Position numbers and translations under genes: made by a program. Below, one piece after another: positions 1 to 6,641 of a DNA stretch of 12,326 nt. Below the pieces are notes generated by a model. It searched no databases. It saw nothing but the letters and a program-made list of their open reading frames with translations, and was not told the DNA's origin. Position 1 is the first letter of the stretch, and every line of letters begins with the position of its first letter. The stretch is from JAABUE01 sp034431895 (lineage in GTDB: Bacteria; Chloroflexota; Anaerolineae; Anaerolineales; Villigracilaceae): the NCBI GenBank assembly GCA_034431895.1, contig DAOUCM010000296.1, positions 1-12,326 of the forward strand. Reading direction: 5' to 3'.

Positions 1-89
1 TGCGCCTTCGCCTGTGGTGCTGGCAATTTTCCATGCAGCGGACAAGCCGGATTTGGACAGATTTCTCCAGGTTTAGCAAATTGTTCCAT
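1..89 (-). CDS. Partial N-terminus of a Cys-rich (zinc-ribbon-like) protein, possibly transposase-related
   Basis: Only the first 29 codons are inside the window; the gene continues past base 1. The start is ATG at 89-87, with a purine-rich GAGGAAG about 5 bases upstream. The visible protein reads MEQFAKPGE followed by ICPNPACPLHGK. The C-P-x-P-x-C-P spacing with following His-Gly is what one sees at the front of zinc ribbons. I recall similar starts in short IS1-like or helix-turn-helix transposase proteins of Chloroflexota, but this fragment is too short to prove it. The strand matches the neighbouring genes and a promoter-like sequence lies upstream. The competing reading is a plus-strand C-terminus at 2-76, ending in TAG, which has no recognisable motif. 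I prefer the minus reading because of its start, ribosome site and Cys motif. Function is otherwise unknown. Confidence 0.5.
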   Translation of the reverse strand, partial: MEQFAKPGEICPNPACPLHGKLPAPQAKA

Positions 90-117
90 CGCTCTTCCTC
101 GCGTTCAGTTTATCCCA

Positions 118-146
118 AGTTTACCCCTTTTCATGCCTGCTCTCAA
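118..146 (-). promoter_or_regulatory. Candidate sigma-70-type promoter for the Cys-rich gene
   Basis: On the minus strand a TTGAGA box (plus 141-146, five of six matches to TTGACA) is followed after exactly 17 bases by TAAACT (plus 118-123, four of six matches to TATAAT). Transcription would start about 20-25 bases upstream of the ATG at 89. The rest of 90-250 shows no gene. Confidence 0.35.
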
Positions 147-250
147 GAGGAAGACTACCCAAAAGACGAACATCCGCTTACAAAGGTTCCTGCGCTTCAT
201 CGTCCCGAGAGAGTTGTCAAACCTGCAGGAGGCTTCTTTCTGCCCTGCAA

Positions 251-1066
251 CTATACCACCTTATCGGCACGCAGCCATCCACGCCGGAACTGCCCTGCGA
301 CCTGCTTGAGAATCAAGCCCGTCCGCCAAAAAGCGACAGCGGCCATGCCATGCGCCAATACGGCAAACAGCGGCGGTTTTTGGTAGGTGTAATAAGTCCA
401 ACACTCGCGGGTGGTGCCCCACAATTCCAGAAAATAGCCAAGGCCGCTACCAGCCAGGAAGGTCAGAACAGCCAGCCGAGGGTCGGAGGGCGTCAGGATG
501 AGCAGTCCGCACAACGCAAGGGAGAGCAAAGTATAGGACTTGTCCAAGGTCGGGGCAACGAAGAGCAGCATCAAGGCGTAGAAAGAGACGAAGGTCAGCC
601 AATAGAGAGTAGAGAACAGGGAAGGGAAAGCAGTCGCTTTGTTTGTGGGTGTAACTTGCTCGATGAGCCAATCCAGAAAGCGCGTGATGCGGTCTATCGA
701 GAGGCTGGCAATCGGCCAGGCAGGGATGATCCACAGTGGAGGACGTTCGGCAGTGTAGTAGTGCCACAGGTTCGTCTGCGTTCCCCACGATTCGATGGCC
801 AGCCCGCCAAAGACGCCCACAAAGACGATTAGACCGTCGGTCTTCAGGTCGGCGCGCGAGATGATGGTGAGCGACATGAACAGGAAGATGCCCACCAGCA
901 GCCAATCCATGTATAGCCACCAGGGACCGCTCCAGTCAATGTAAGAGAGCACCTCTTCTGCCAGCGGCCACCAGATATAGACGATGAGGAAGATGGTCAG
1001 CAAAAAGCCGCCCAACAGAATGGAAGAATGTTTCGTCCAGCCAAGGAGCAACAAAGCGCGGCGCAT
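251..1066 (-). CDS. Polytopic membrane protein with an internal duplication, function unknown
   Basis: 271 residues, strongly hydrophobic, with roughly six to eight predicted membrane helices (for example 15-33, 52-70, 77-91, 154-172, 178-191, 197-213). A duplicated motif is directly visible: E-x-W-G-T-x4-W-x-Y-Y-T-x3-P-P-L occurs at residues 92-111 and again at 214-233, 122 residues apart, followed both times by a hydrophobic stretch with a shared Ala. The protein therefore looks like two fused copies of a three- to four-helix unit. Conserved E, W and Y in helices recall carotenoid-modifying membrane proteins (lycopene cyclase domain, CruF-like), but the match is only to a loose pattern and no such pathway gene is nearby. 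The ATG at 1066 has AGAGGGG upstream. It is the third gene of the degV-reductase operon, starting 21 bases after the reductase stop. It ends in TAG. Confidence 0.75.
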   Translation of the reverse strand: MRRALLLLGWTKHSSILLGGFLLTIFLIVYIWWPLAEEVLSYIDWSGPWWLYMDWLLVGIFLFMSLTIISRADLKTDGLIVFVGVFGGLAIESWGTQTNLWHYYTAERPPLWIIPAWPIASLSIDRITRFLDWLIEQVTPTNKATAFPSLFSTLYWLTFVSFYALMLLFVAPTLDKSYTLLSLALCGLLILTPSDPRLAVLTFLAGSGLGYFLELWGTTRECWTYYTYQKPPLFAVLAHGMAAVAFWRTGLILKQVAGQFRRGWLRADKVV

Positions 1067-1087
1067 TGTTCGTATTCCCCTCTTCCC

Positions 1088-2065
1088 TTATCCATACACC
1101 TGCGGGTTGACGCAATGCGGCAGGCGTTCTCCTTTCAAACCTGCAATCAGGTTTTGGGCAGCCAGGAGCGCCATATTGTCGCGCGATTGCACGCTGGCGC
1201 TGGCAATGTGCGGCACGATGATACAGTTATCCAATTCAAGCAAGGGACTATCGAGCGGCAGCGGTTCGGGATCGGTCACGTCCAACGCGGCGGCAAACAG
1301 GCGGCCGGCCTTCAGCGCCTGATAGAGGGCTTCCTGATCTAACACCCCGCCGCGCGAGGTGTTGACCAGCACCGCGCCGGGTTTCATCTTCGACAAGAAT
1401 TCAGCGTTGACCAGATGGCGCGTCTGGGGGGTAAGCGGAACGTGAAGGGAGACGAAATCGGATTCGGCCAACAGCGTATCCAAATCCGTCGCAACGGCGG
1501 GCAGGCTTGGGTGCGAGGGTGAAGGGCCGGGATCATAATACAGGATGCGCATATCGAAACCGCTGGCGCGTTTGGCAACCGCCTGCCCGATGCGTCCAAA
1601 TCCAATTATGCCCAACGTGGCCCCAACGAAGTCCACGCCCAACAACAGGGACGGACTCCACGTCTTCCACTTGCCGGCGCGCAGGAACTTCTCGGCCTCC
1701 ACGAGACGCCGTCCGGCAGCCATCATCAGCGCAAAGGTCATGTCGGCGGTGGCGTCGGTCAGAATGCCGGGCGTGTTTCCCACCGGGATGCCGCGCGCTG
1801 TGGCAGCAGGGACATCAATGTTATCGAAACCGACCGCATGGTTGCTGATGACCTTCAGCCCCGGGCCGGCGGCGTCCATCACCTCAGCATCTATACGGTC
1901 GGTCAGCAGACAGAGCAGGCCATCCACACCGCGCACGCGCTCCAGCAAGATTTCACGCGCCGGCGGCAGTTCGTCCGGCCAAATATCGGCATCGGCAAAA
2001 TCCCTGACCAGCGCCAGTCCCTTTTCACGGATGACCCGCGTGACGAATACGCGCGCTTTCGGCAT
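1088..2065 (-). CDS. gyaR: D-isomer-specific 2-hydroxyacid dehydrogenase (glyoxylate/hydroxypyruvate reductase, D-glycerate dehydrogenase)
   Basis: 325 residues, the usual family length. This cytosolic NAD(P)H enzyme family reduces glyoxylate to glycolate or hydroxypyruvate to D-glycerate. The Rossmann motif is LGIIGFGRIGQ (G155-x-G157-x2-G160) and the substrate-loop residues are HAVGFDNID around 76-84. The catalytic triad is complete: R238 in NTSRGG, E267 in DPEP and H286 in PHIASAS. The start lies only 6 bases after the degV stop, with AAAGGA inside the end of degV, so the two genes are translated from one message. The divergent gene at 3075 is a glycerate kinase, which supports glycerate/glyoxylate as the substrate class rather than phosphoglycerate or lactate. 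NADH versus NADPH preference cannot be read safely. The symbol is by analogy with archaeal glyoxylate reductases. Confidence 0.9.
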   Translation of the reverse strand: MPKARVFVTRVIREKGLALVRDFADADIWPDELPPAREILLERVRGVDGLLCLLTDRIDAEVMDAAGPGLKVISNHAVGFDNIDVPAATARGIPVGNTPGILTDATADMTFALMMAAGRRLVEAEKFLRAGKWKTWSPSLLLGVDFVGATLGIIGFGRIGQAVAKRASGFDMRILYYDPGPSPSHPSLPAVATDLDTLLAESDFVSLHVPLTPQTRHLVNAEFLSKMKPGAVLVNTSRGGVLDQEALYQALKAGRLFAAALDVTDPEPLPLDSPLLELDNCIIVPHIASASVQSRDNMALLAAQNLIAGLKGERLPHCVNPQVYG

Positions 2066-2071
2066 GGCGAT

Positions 2072-2929
2072 TCATTCCTTTGCCACCACGCCAACCACCA
2101 CCACCGTCCCGGCGCCGGTGTGGATGGACAAGCCTGGCAGGATTTCACCGCGCAGGATGTCGGTGGGGCAAGGCAGAGAAGCGCACAGCAATTGCTCGAA
2201 TTCGCGCGCGGCTTCGGGCGCGTTGACGTGCATGACGGCGATTTTTTCGATGCGCCGCCCGGCGGCCCTTTCGCCCACCAGTTCGACCGTGCGCTGCCAG
2301 GATTTGCGCTGGGTGCGGATGCGCTCCAACAGTTCCAATTTCCCATTTTTCAAAGAGAGAATCGGTTTGATATCGAGCAAGCCAGCCATGCCCGCCGCCA
2401 ATGCACTGACACGCCCGCTCATAGCGATATACCGCAAGGTAGCCAGCGACCCAAACAAGAAGGTGCGCTCGCGTATCTCTTCTGCCGCAGCCAGGGCTTC
2501 GTCCAACGACGCGCCCTGCTCAACCGCCTCGGCTGCCGCCAACGCCATGTAACCCTGCCCCACGCTCAAGGTGCGCGTGTCCACGACCTGAATGCGCCGC
2601 TTGGGGAACATCTCCGCTGCCTGGCACGCAGCCGCGTAAGTGGCGCTCATCTCACTGCTGATATCCAGGCACAAAATCTCGTCTGCGCCAGCCTCGAAGG
2701 CAGCCTGGAAGGCCTCGGCAAACTGGCCCGGCGCGGGCGCAGCCGTGCTAGGCAGTTTCTTCTCGCGTTCGATGCGCGCAAAGACGGTTCGATTGTCAAT
2801 ATCGTATCCATCGCGGAAAGATTCAGCGCCAAACTGAATCATGATTGGCACTTGGGTAATGCCATGTTTCTGCGCCACGTCGAAGGGCAGGCTGGCATCG
2901 GTATCGGTGATAATCGCAATCTTTGGCAT
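2072..2929 (-). CDS. DegV family fatty-acid-binding protein
   Basis: 285 residues, normal for the family. DegV/FakB proteins hold a fatty acid in a buried pocket; in Firmicutes they present it to a FakA kinase. Motifs from the N-terminus are IITDTDASLP (6-15), PSTAAPAPGQF (60-70, the family's P-T-S-x-P-S-P pattern), LDISSEMSATY (88-98), DTRTLSVGQG (117-126), the LATLRYIAMSGRVS stretch (162-175), IKPILSLKNGKL (187-198) and the C-terminal HTGAG (270-274). The start at 2929 is chosen over an in-frame ATG 63 bases upstream because AGGAGGT sits 7 bases before it and the protein then begins directly with the first beta-strand. It is the first gene of the operon. The nearby kinase is a glycerate kinase, not a FakA/Dak-type protein. 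The bound lipid cannot be told. Confidence 0.92.
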   Translation of the reverse strand: MPKIAIITDTDASLPFDVAQKHGITQVPIMIQFGAESFRDGYDIDNRTVFARIEREKKLPSTAAPAPGQFAEAFQAAFEAGADEILCLDISSEMSATYAAACQAAEMFPKRRIQVVDTRTLSVGQGYMALAAAEAVEQGASLDEALAAAEEIRERTFLFGSLATLRYIAMSGRVSALAAGMAGLLDIKPILSLKNGKLELLERIRTQRKSWQRTVELVGERAAGRRIEKIAVMHVNAPEAAREFEQLLCASLPCPTDILRGEILPGLSIHTGAGTVVVVGVVAKE

Positions 2930-3074
2930 GGAAGACCTCCTGAAACAAGACGAATGATAAACCGATGGGGCGGCAGTTCCACTGCCGCCCAAACGGGTAT
3001 TGCGCTAACGATAATTTTACCACCCCTCGATTCCTTTTTTACAAATCGGCAAAAGGGGAGGGTAAAATGCAGGC
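2930..3074. promoter_or_regulatory. Divergent intergenic region between degV and the glycerate kinase
   Basis: These 145 bases must hold the start signals of both diverging transcripts. The strong degV ribosome site is at its left end. On the right, AGGGGAGGG precedes the kinase ATG at 3075. GATAAT (3010-3015, plus) and TAAAAT on the minus strand near 3014-3019 could be -10 boxes, but neither has a convincing -35, so no exact promoter is called. A perfect 10-bp hairpin is embedded at 2968-2990. Confidence 0.5.
2968..2990. repeat. Perfect 10-bp inverted repeat with 3-base loop in the degV leader
   Basis: GGGCGGCAGT (2968-2977), loop TCC, ACTGCCGCCC (2981-2990). It lies 38 bases upstream of the degV start. 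No T-run follows on either strand, so it is not a standard intrinsic terminator. Its left arm and loop (13 bases) recur exactly at 7370-7382 in the leader of the corrinoid operon, where an AACTGCCGCC arm also follows. This suggests a small dispersed palindromic family or a shared regulatory hairpin. Confidence 0.6.
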
Positions 3075-4385
3075 ATGGCCGCTCCCGAAACCTTTCGCAC
3101 TTACAGTTTGCAAGACGAGCGCGTATGGCGCATCTTGTCCGCCGCGTTGGAGGCGGTCGAACCCGGCGCAGCCGTGCAGCGTTACCTCGAAACCCACCCC
3201 CTGCCGCCTGCCAAGCGCGTCTTTGCTTTGGGATTGGGAAAAGCAGCGCTGCCGATGACCCAAGCCTTATCCCGCTTCACCGACCTGACCCGCGCCCTGG
3301 TCATTACCAAACACGCTTCCTCTCCGACCGATTTGCCTGCTCACGTTATAGAGAGCGGACACCCCCTCCCAGACCCCCGTTCTGTTGCTGCCGGGGAAGC
3401 CGCGCTCGAGTTCGTCTCTGGCCTCACAGCCGACGACCTGCTGGTGTGCCTGATCTCCGGCGGCGGCTCGGCCCTGATGACCGCGCCCCTCGTCCCGCTC
3501 GAAGATTTGCAGGCGCTCACCTCTGCGCTGATGGCCTGCGGCGCGCGGATAGACGAAATCAACACCCTGCGCCGCCACCTCGATCGCGTCAAGGGCGGCG
3601 GCCTCGCCCAGGCAACCCAGGCGCGCGTGTCGAGCCTGATTCTTTCGGACGTGGTTGGCAGTCCGCTCGAAGCCATCGCCTCCGGCCCGACAGCGCCCGA
3701 CCCCTCTACGAAGGAAGATGCGTTGGCAGTGCTGGAGAAGTATGATCTGTCCACTCATCTTCGCCCATTTTCACGACAATTAGCGCATTCTCTACCCCGC
3801 TCTATTCTTGACTCCCTGCTCTCTGCCCCCGAAACCCCCAAACCAGGCGACCCGCTCTTTGCGCGCGTGCAAAACGTCATTGTGGGAGACAACGCCCTGG
3901 CAGTCCAAGCAGCGCTGGAACAGGCGAAGAAGGAAGGCTTCTGGACGCTCGACCTGGGCAGCAATTGGCAGGGCGAAGCGCGTGAGGTGGGCGTGGAATT
4001 GGCTGGTCGGCTGCGTTCGGCTGCGGCCAAAAGTCCCACCCCCGTCTGCCTGGTGGCGGGCGGCGAAACCACCGTCACCCTCTATGGACATGGCAAGGGT
4101 GGGCGCAACCAGGAACTGGCGTTGGCGGCGGTCCCCGAACTGGCCGGGCTGGAAGGCGTGCTGCTCATCGCACTCGCCACCGACGGCGAAGACGGCCCCA
4201 CCGACGCGGCCGGGGCTGTGGTGAGCGGGGAAACCCGTCAGCGGGCAGAAAGGCTGGGTTCAACGGTAGCAGACCACTTGTCCAGGAACGATGCGTACCC
4301 CTTCTTCGAGGCGTTGGGCGATTTATTGAAAACCGGTCCCACCGGCACCAACGTCAACGACCTGACGGTGATGCTGAAGTTGTAG
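3075..4385 (+). CDS. Glycerate 2-kinase, MOFRL family (DUF4147 plus MOFRL domains)
   Basis: 436 residues, the usual size of the GckA/TtuD-type kinases that phosphorylate D-glycerate to 2-phosphoglycerate in the cytosol. The N-terminal DUF4147 part shows GLGKAA (53-58), VITKH (76-80), SGHPLPDP (94-101), SGGGSAL (128-134), NTLRRHLDRVKGGGLA (163-178) and SDVVGSPLEAIASGPTAPDP (191-210). The C-terminal MOFRL part shows AGGETTVT (328-335), GRNQELAL (343-350), ATDGEDGPTDAAGA (368-381) and TGPTGTNVNDL (420-430). These motifs are intact, so it should be active. It is the only plus-strand gene here and is divergent from the degV-reductase operon. Together with the reductase it would pass glyoxylate- or hydroxypyruvate-derived glycerate into glycolysis. 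The ATG at 3075 follows AGGGGAGGG; another ATG at 3067 is out of frame. It ends in TAG. Confidence 0.94.
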   Translation: MAAPETFRTYSLQDERVWRILSAALEAVEPGAAVQRYLETHPLPPAKRVFALGLGKAALPMTQALSRFTDLTRALVITKHASSPTDLPAHVIESGHPLPDPRSVAAGEAALEFVSGLTADDLLVCLISGGGSALMTAPLVPLEDLQALTSALMACGARIDEINTLRRHLDRVKGGGLAQATQARVSSLILSDVVGSPLEAIASGPTAPDPSTKEDALAVLEKYDLSTHLRPFSRQLAHSLPRSILDSLLSAPETPKPGDPLFARVQNVIVGDNALAVQAALEQAKKEGFWTLDLGSNWQGEAREVGVELAGRLRSAAAKSPTPVCLVAGGETTVTLYGHGKGGRNQELALAAVPELAGLEGVLLIALATDGEDGPTDAAGAVVSGETRQRAERLGSTVADHLSRNDAYPFFEALGDLLKTGPTGTNVNDLTVMLKL

Positions 4386-4451
4386 TTCGAGCAGGCGCAT
4401 CAAAGCGCACAACAAGTTGCTTCTGATGACGAGTCGCTCAATCAAAGCGCA

Positions 4452-4488
4452 GGGAGTTTTGGGCATGCGCAACACACCCAAAACTCCC
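4452..4488. terminator. Strong hairpin between convergent genes, probable bidirectional terminator
   Basis: GGGAGTTTTGGG (4452-4463) pairs perfectly with CCCAAAACTCCC (4477-4488) across a 13-base loop. Pairing continues outward with one mismatch to GC/GC. It sits in the 149-base gap between the 3' ends of the glycerate kinase (plus) and the YkoE-like gene (minus), where a shared terminator is expected. The T-tract is poor on both sides (CTTTGATT on the minus side), so termination strength is uncertain. An 11-base direct repeat ATCAAAGCGCA occurs at 4399-4409 and 4441-4451. Confidence 0.55.
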
Positions 4489-4534
4489 CGCATCCCCCCT
4501 TAAGACTGTAGGAATTTCGTCGAACCAGTAGCGT

Positions 4535-5197
4535 CTATTTGCGCGTGGCGCGGACCAGGCCGGTGCGCTCGATCATCTTGCCCAGCCACCAGCCAAGCAG
4601 CCCAGAGAAAATGCCGCCAGAAATCAGATTGATGGGCGTCGCCATCCAATACTGAGCAACAACTTCGGGGGTGCTATCCCAGCCGAAGAGCCAGGCGGTC
4701 CAAACGGTGCCGAACTGCGAGGTAGCCATGCCAGCCAAGAAGAACGGCCACCAGCCAAATTTGCCGTAATTGCAAATGGCCATCACGATTTCAGCAGCCA
4801 GGCCTTGCGTGAAGCCCCAGCCCATCGTAGCCACACCAGAGGGGTTGCCCAGCAAGGCTTCCATGCCGGTTTCGAGCAAGCCGACAATCAACATGCTGCC
4901 CGGTTTGCGTACCAGGTAGTAGGCCAGCAAGTAGGCCCACATGAACGCGCCTTGCAGGGCAGCGCCGGCCAGCGGGCCGCCGGCCGAGTTGGCGGCTGCC
5001 CAGGCAATGCCGGTGCCGGTGTTGACGACGCCGGCGATAGCGCCAATGACAGCCAGGATGATCAAGTCGGAAGTGGTGAAATTGAAATTCCAGCCACCCT
5101 TGCCTTCTTCGTCAGCACCAACTTTGACGAACTTGGCAAGCAAGCCGAGAACGACCACGATCAACAGGTTGATGACGATCATTACAGGGAGAGTCAT
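4535..5197 (-). CDS. ECF transporter S component, YkoE-like
   Basis: 220 residues with about six hydrophobic segments (3-22, 43-60, 77-95, 100-117, 123-142, 150-170, 186-206). The segment KPGSMLIVGLLETGMEALLG followed by NPSGVATMGWGFTQGLAAEI (98-137) has the signature seen in YkoE proteins: K-P-G-A, then L-L-G-x-P-x-G, then G-x-x-Q-G-L-x-A-E. YkoE S components capture thiamine or hydroxymethylpyrimidine for an energising EcfA/EcfT module, and none is encoded nearby. An additional N-terminal helix (1-22) precedes the part I recognise. Ribosome site AAGGAGG lies 9 bases before the ATG. The gene follows the methyltransferase by 75 bases on the same strand, so it may be cotranscribed. The transported compound could be a thiamine precursor, a cobamide precursor or the methylated substrate of the enzyme; the sequence does not decide. 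It ends in TAG. Confidence 0.82.
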   Translation of the reverse strand: MTLPVMIVINLLIVVVLGLLAKFVKVGADEEGKGGWNFNFTTSDLIILAVIGAIAGVVNTGTGIAWAAANSAGGPLAGAALQGAFMWAYLLAYYLVRKPGSMLIVGLLETGMEALLGNPSGVATMGWGFTQGLAAEIVMAICNYGKFGWWPFFLAGMATSQFGTVWTAWLFGWDSTPEVVAQYWMATPINLISGGIFSGLLGWWLGKMIERTGLVRATRK

Positions 5198-5238
5198 GGG
5201 TGAGTTCCTCCTTCAGGAATTAGGGTTTGACTCGATAT

Positions 5239-5255
5239 CAGGGTGCATTACCCTG
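5239..5255 (-). promoter_or_regulatory. Small intercistronic hairpin between methyltransferase and S component
   Basis: CAGGGT and ACCCTG form a 6-bp stem with a 5-base loop, 18 bases beyond the methyltransferase stop. No T-run follows on the minus strand, so it is more likely an mRNA-stability or attenuation element than a terminator. The surrounding 75-base gap did not match what I know of TPP or cobalamin riboswitches. Confidence 0.3.
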
Positions 5256-5272
5256 GGATACCTGTAGCAAGA

Positions 5273-6640
5273 CTATACCTTTAAACCCATATCTTTCAAT
5301 TCCGTTTTCACTTCCTCGTACATCTCGAGCCAAAAGTCTTTTGGCTGGATAGTCTGCAAATCGTATACCTGGTCGAAGGGTAGGCCGGGATTACCATCCT
5401 GGGTGAAGACATGTTCATACTTGGGCAGCAATTTCAGCGCCCACTCGTTGGCCTCCTTCAGGGTCATTTTCATTTTGTGCGAGGCCAGCGCGCATTCGGC
5501 CATCCAGCGCGCTTCGAGGCCGGAACAATGAGGGAGGTTGCCATCGGCCGAGCCGCAGCCTTCGAGGTGGCTGCCGGTCACGGCGTTGACGATGGCATTG
5601 GCCGCCGTTTCATAGAGCAATTCCTTGGTGCCGGCGCCAGACTTGGGATAGATGTCGGCCACGATGATAGCGGGCGCGTTGCGAGCAAAGGCCTGCCCGG
5701 TGGCGCTGATGACCCATAGCACTTCGCGCGTGGAGGTGGCGACATGCCGCACATGGATGGGATGCAGGATGTGGTAATCGGCCAGACAGGTCAGGTTGGC
5801 AATCAGGTAAGAGGCTACGTTGATGATGGCCGAGCCAACCGGCCCGCCGCCCAACCCGCCCACGATGACGCACGGCAGCGAGGCATTGATCATGCCATAT
5901 TCGAGCGAGTTGACCGCGCGCGAGATGTTGCGGTGATCCATCTTGAGTTCGTTCAGCACCGGGACGAGATGCGAATCGCATGGACGCAGATAATCGGGAT
6001 GCGCCACAGCCAGGTCGCCCAACTCGGAAACACTGGACTGCGCCGCCAACATCCCCATGCCGGGGCGTCCGGCGCGTTTGAGGCCCTGGCGCATGTATTG
6101 CAGTTCGCGGCGGGTGGATACGATTTCGATGGGGTTGCCGGTGCGCACTTCACGCCCGTCCACTTCAGTCAACGTGCCACAGGTAGCCAGGTCAATCAAT
6201 GGCTCCTGCATGTAGGAGATGACATTTGGCAAGAAGTAGCGTTCAGGAATCGGCGTCCCCGGCGAGCCACCAAAAAATAACGGTGGCAGGTCATCGTCCA
6301 GGCGGCGAGCGCGCAAGGTGCGGGCGTCTTTGCCTTCGCCCATCACCAGCGTCTGGGGCATGTCCCGAATCCCCTGGTCAATTTCATCCTGCGAAAATTG
6401 GATGATGCGCTCGGTGGAACGACTGTAGGCGCCTAATTCGACTGCCATTTCATAGCCGGCCTGGTAGATGGCATCGGCGATGGCGGGGTCGGAGGTAACG
6501 ACTTCGTTGGGGTCGTATTCGACTTTATACTTTTTGACCAGGCGGCGGGCGGTCATGGCGACCTTTTCGAGGTCCCAATTCTCCTCGCTCAGGTAGGGAC
6601 CGCTGTTGGCGCGGTCGAGGACTTCCAGGTAGTTCAGCAC
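5273..6640 (-). CDS. MtmB-family (monomethylamine:corrinoid) methyltransferase homologue without pyrrolysine
   Basis: About 455 residues, matching archaeal MtmB (458). By eye, against the Methanosarcina MtmB sequence as I remember it, similarity runs end to end: the E-N-W-D-L start region, AGRPGMG before the active site, DSH then LNELK-D, H-V/I-R with T-R-E, GLEAR-M-E, and the C-terminal YDLQTIQP and MGLKV. These enzymes move a methyl group from an amine to a corrinoid protein in the cytosol. In MtmB a pyrrolysine (TAG) follows GRPGMG-V; here the same place is Leu, codon TTG at 6049-6047. The residues I align with MtmB E259 and Q333 are also changed (about S258 and D333 counted from the TTG), so the substrate is probably not simple monomethylamine. 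GTG at 6640 is preferred: GGAG lies 6 bases upstream and it starts just after the corrinoid-gene TGA. TTG at 6652 would add four residues. The gene ends in TAG. Confidence 0.85.
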   Translation of the reverse strand: MLNYLEVLDRANSGPYLSEENWDLEKVAMTARRLVKKYKVEYDPNEVVTSDPAIADAIYQAGYEMAVELGAYSRSTERIIQFSQDEIDQGIRDMPQTLVMGEGKDARTLRARRLDDDLPPLFFGGSPGTPIPERYFLPNVISYMQEPLIDLATCGTLTEVDGREVRTGNPIEIVSTRRELQYMRQGLKRAGRPGMGMLAAQSSVSELGDLAVAHPDYLRPCDSHLVPVLNELKMDHRNISRAVNSLEYGMINASLPCVIVGGLGGGPVGSAIINVASYLIANLTCLADYHILHPIHVRHVATSTREVLWVISATGQAFARNAPAIIVADIYPKSGAGTKELLYETAANAIVNAVTGSHLEGCGSADGNLPHCSGLEARWMAECALASHKMKMTLKEANEWALKLLPKYEHVFTQDGNPGLPFDQVYDLQTIQPKDFWLEMYEEVKTELKDMGLKV

Positions 6641-6641
6641 A

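Noticed and set aside
2..76. Possible C-terminus of a plus-strand gene ending in TAG
   Set aside because: The translation looks protein-like but has no motif. The minus-strand reading has a start codon, ribosome site, promoter-like boxes and a Cys cluster. Sequence left of the window would settle it.
33..386. 117-codon plus-strand open frame at the left end
   Set aside because: Low-complexity composition with no motif. It crosses the 3' end of the membrane protein gene and opposes the Cys-rich start on the minus strand.
2072..2992. Upstream in-frame ATG giving degV 21 extra residues
   Set aside because: The extra segment is translated from the palindromic leader, and the strong AGGAGGT site belongs to the ATG at 2929.
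1838..3745. A 635-codon plus-strand open frame
   Set aside because: It lies antisense to the degV and reductase genes and runs out of frame into the glycerate kinase. The translation is rich in His, Arg and Gln without domain motifs, while the genes beneath it have complete family motifs.
5198..5272. TPP or cobalamin riboswitch upstream of the YkoE-like gene
   Set aside because: The gap is only 75 bases and I could not find the conserved core segments of either class, only a 6-bp hairpin.
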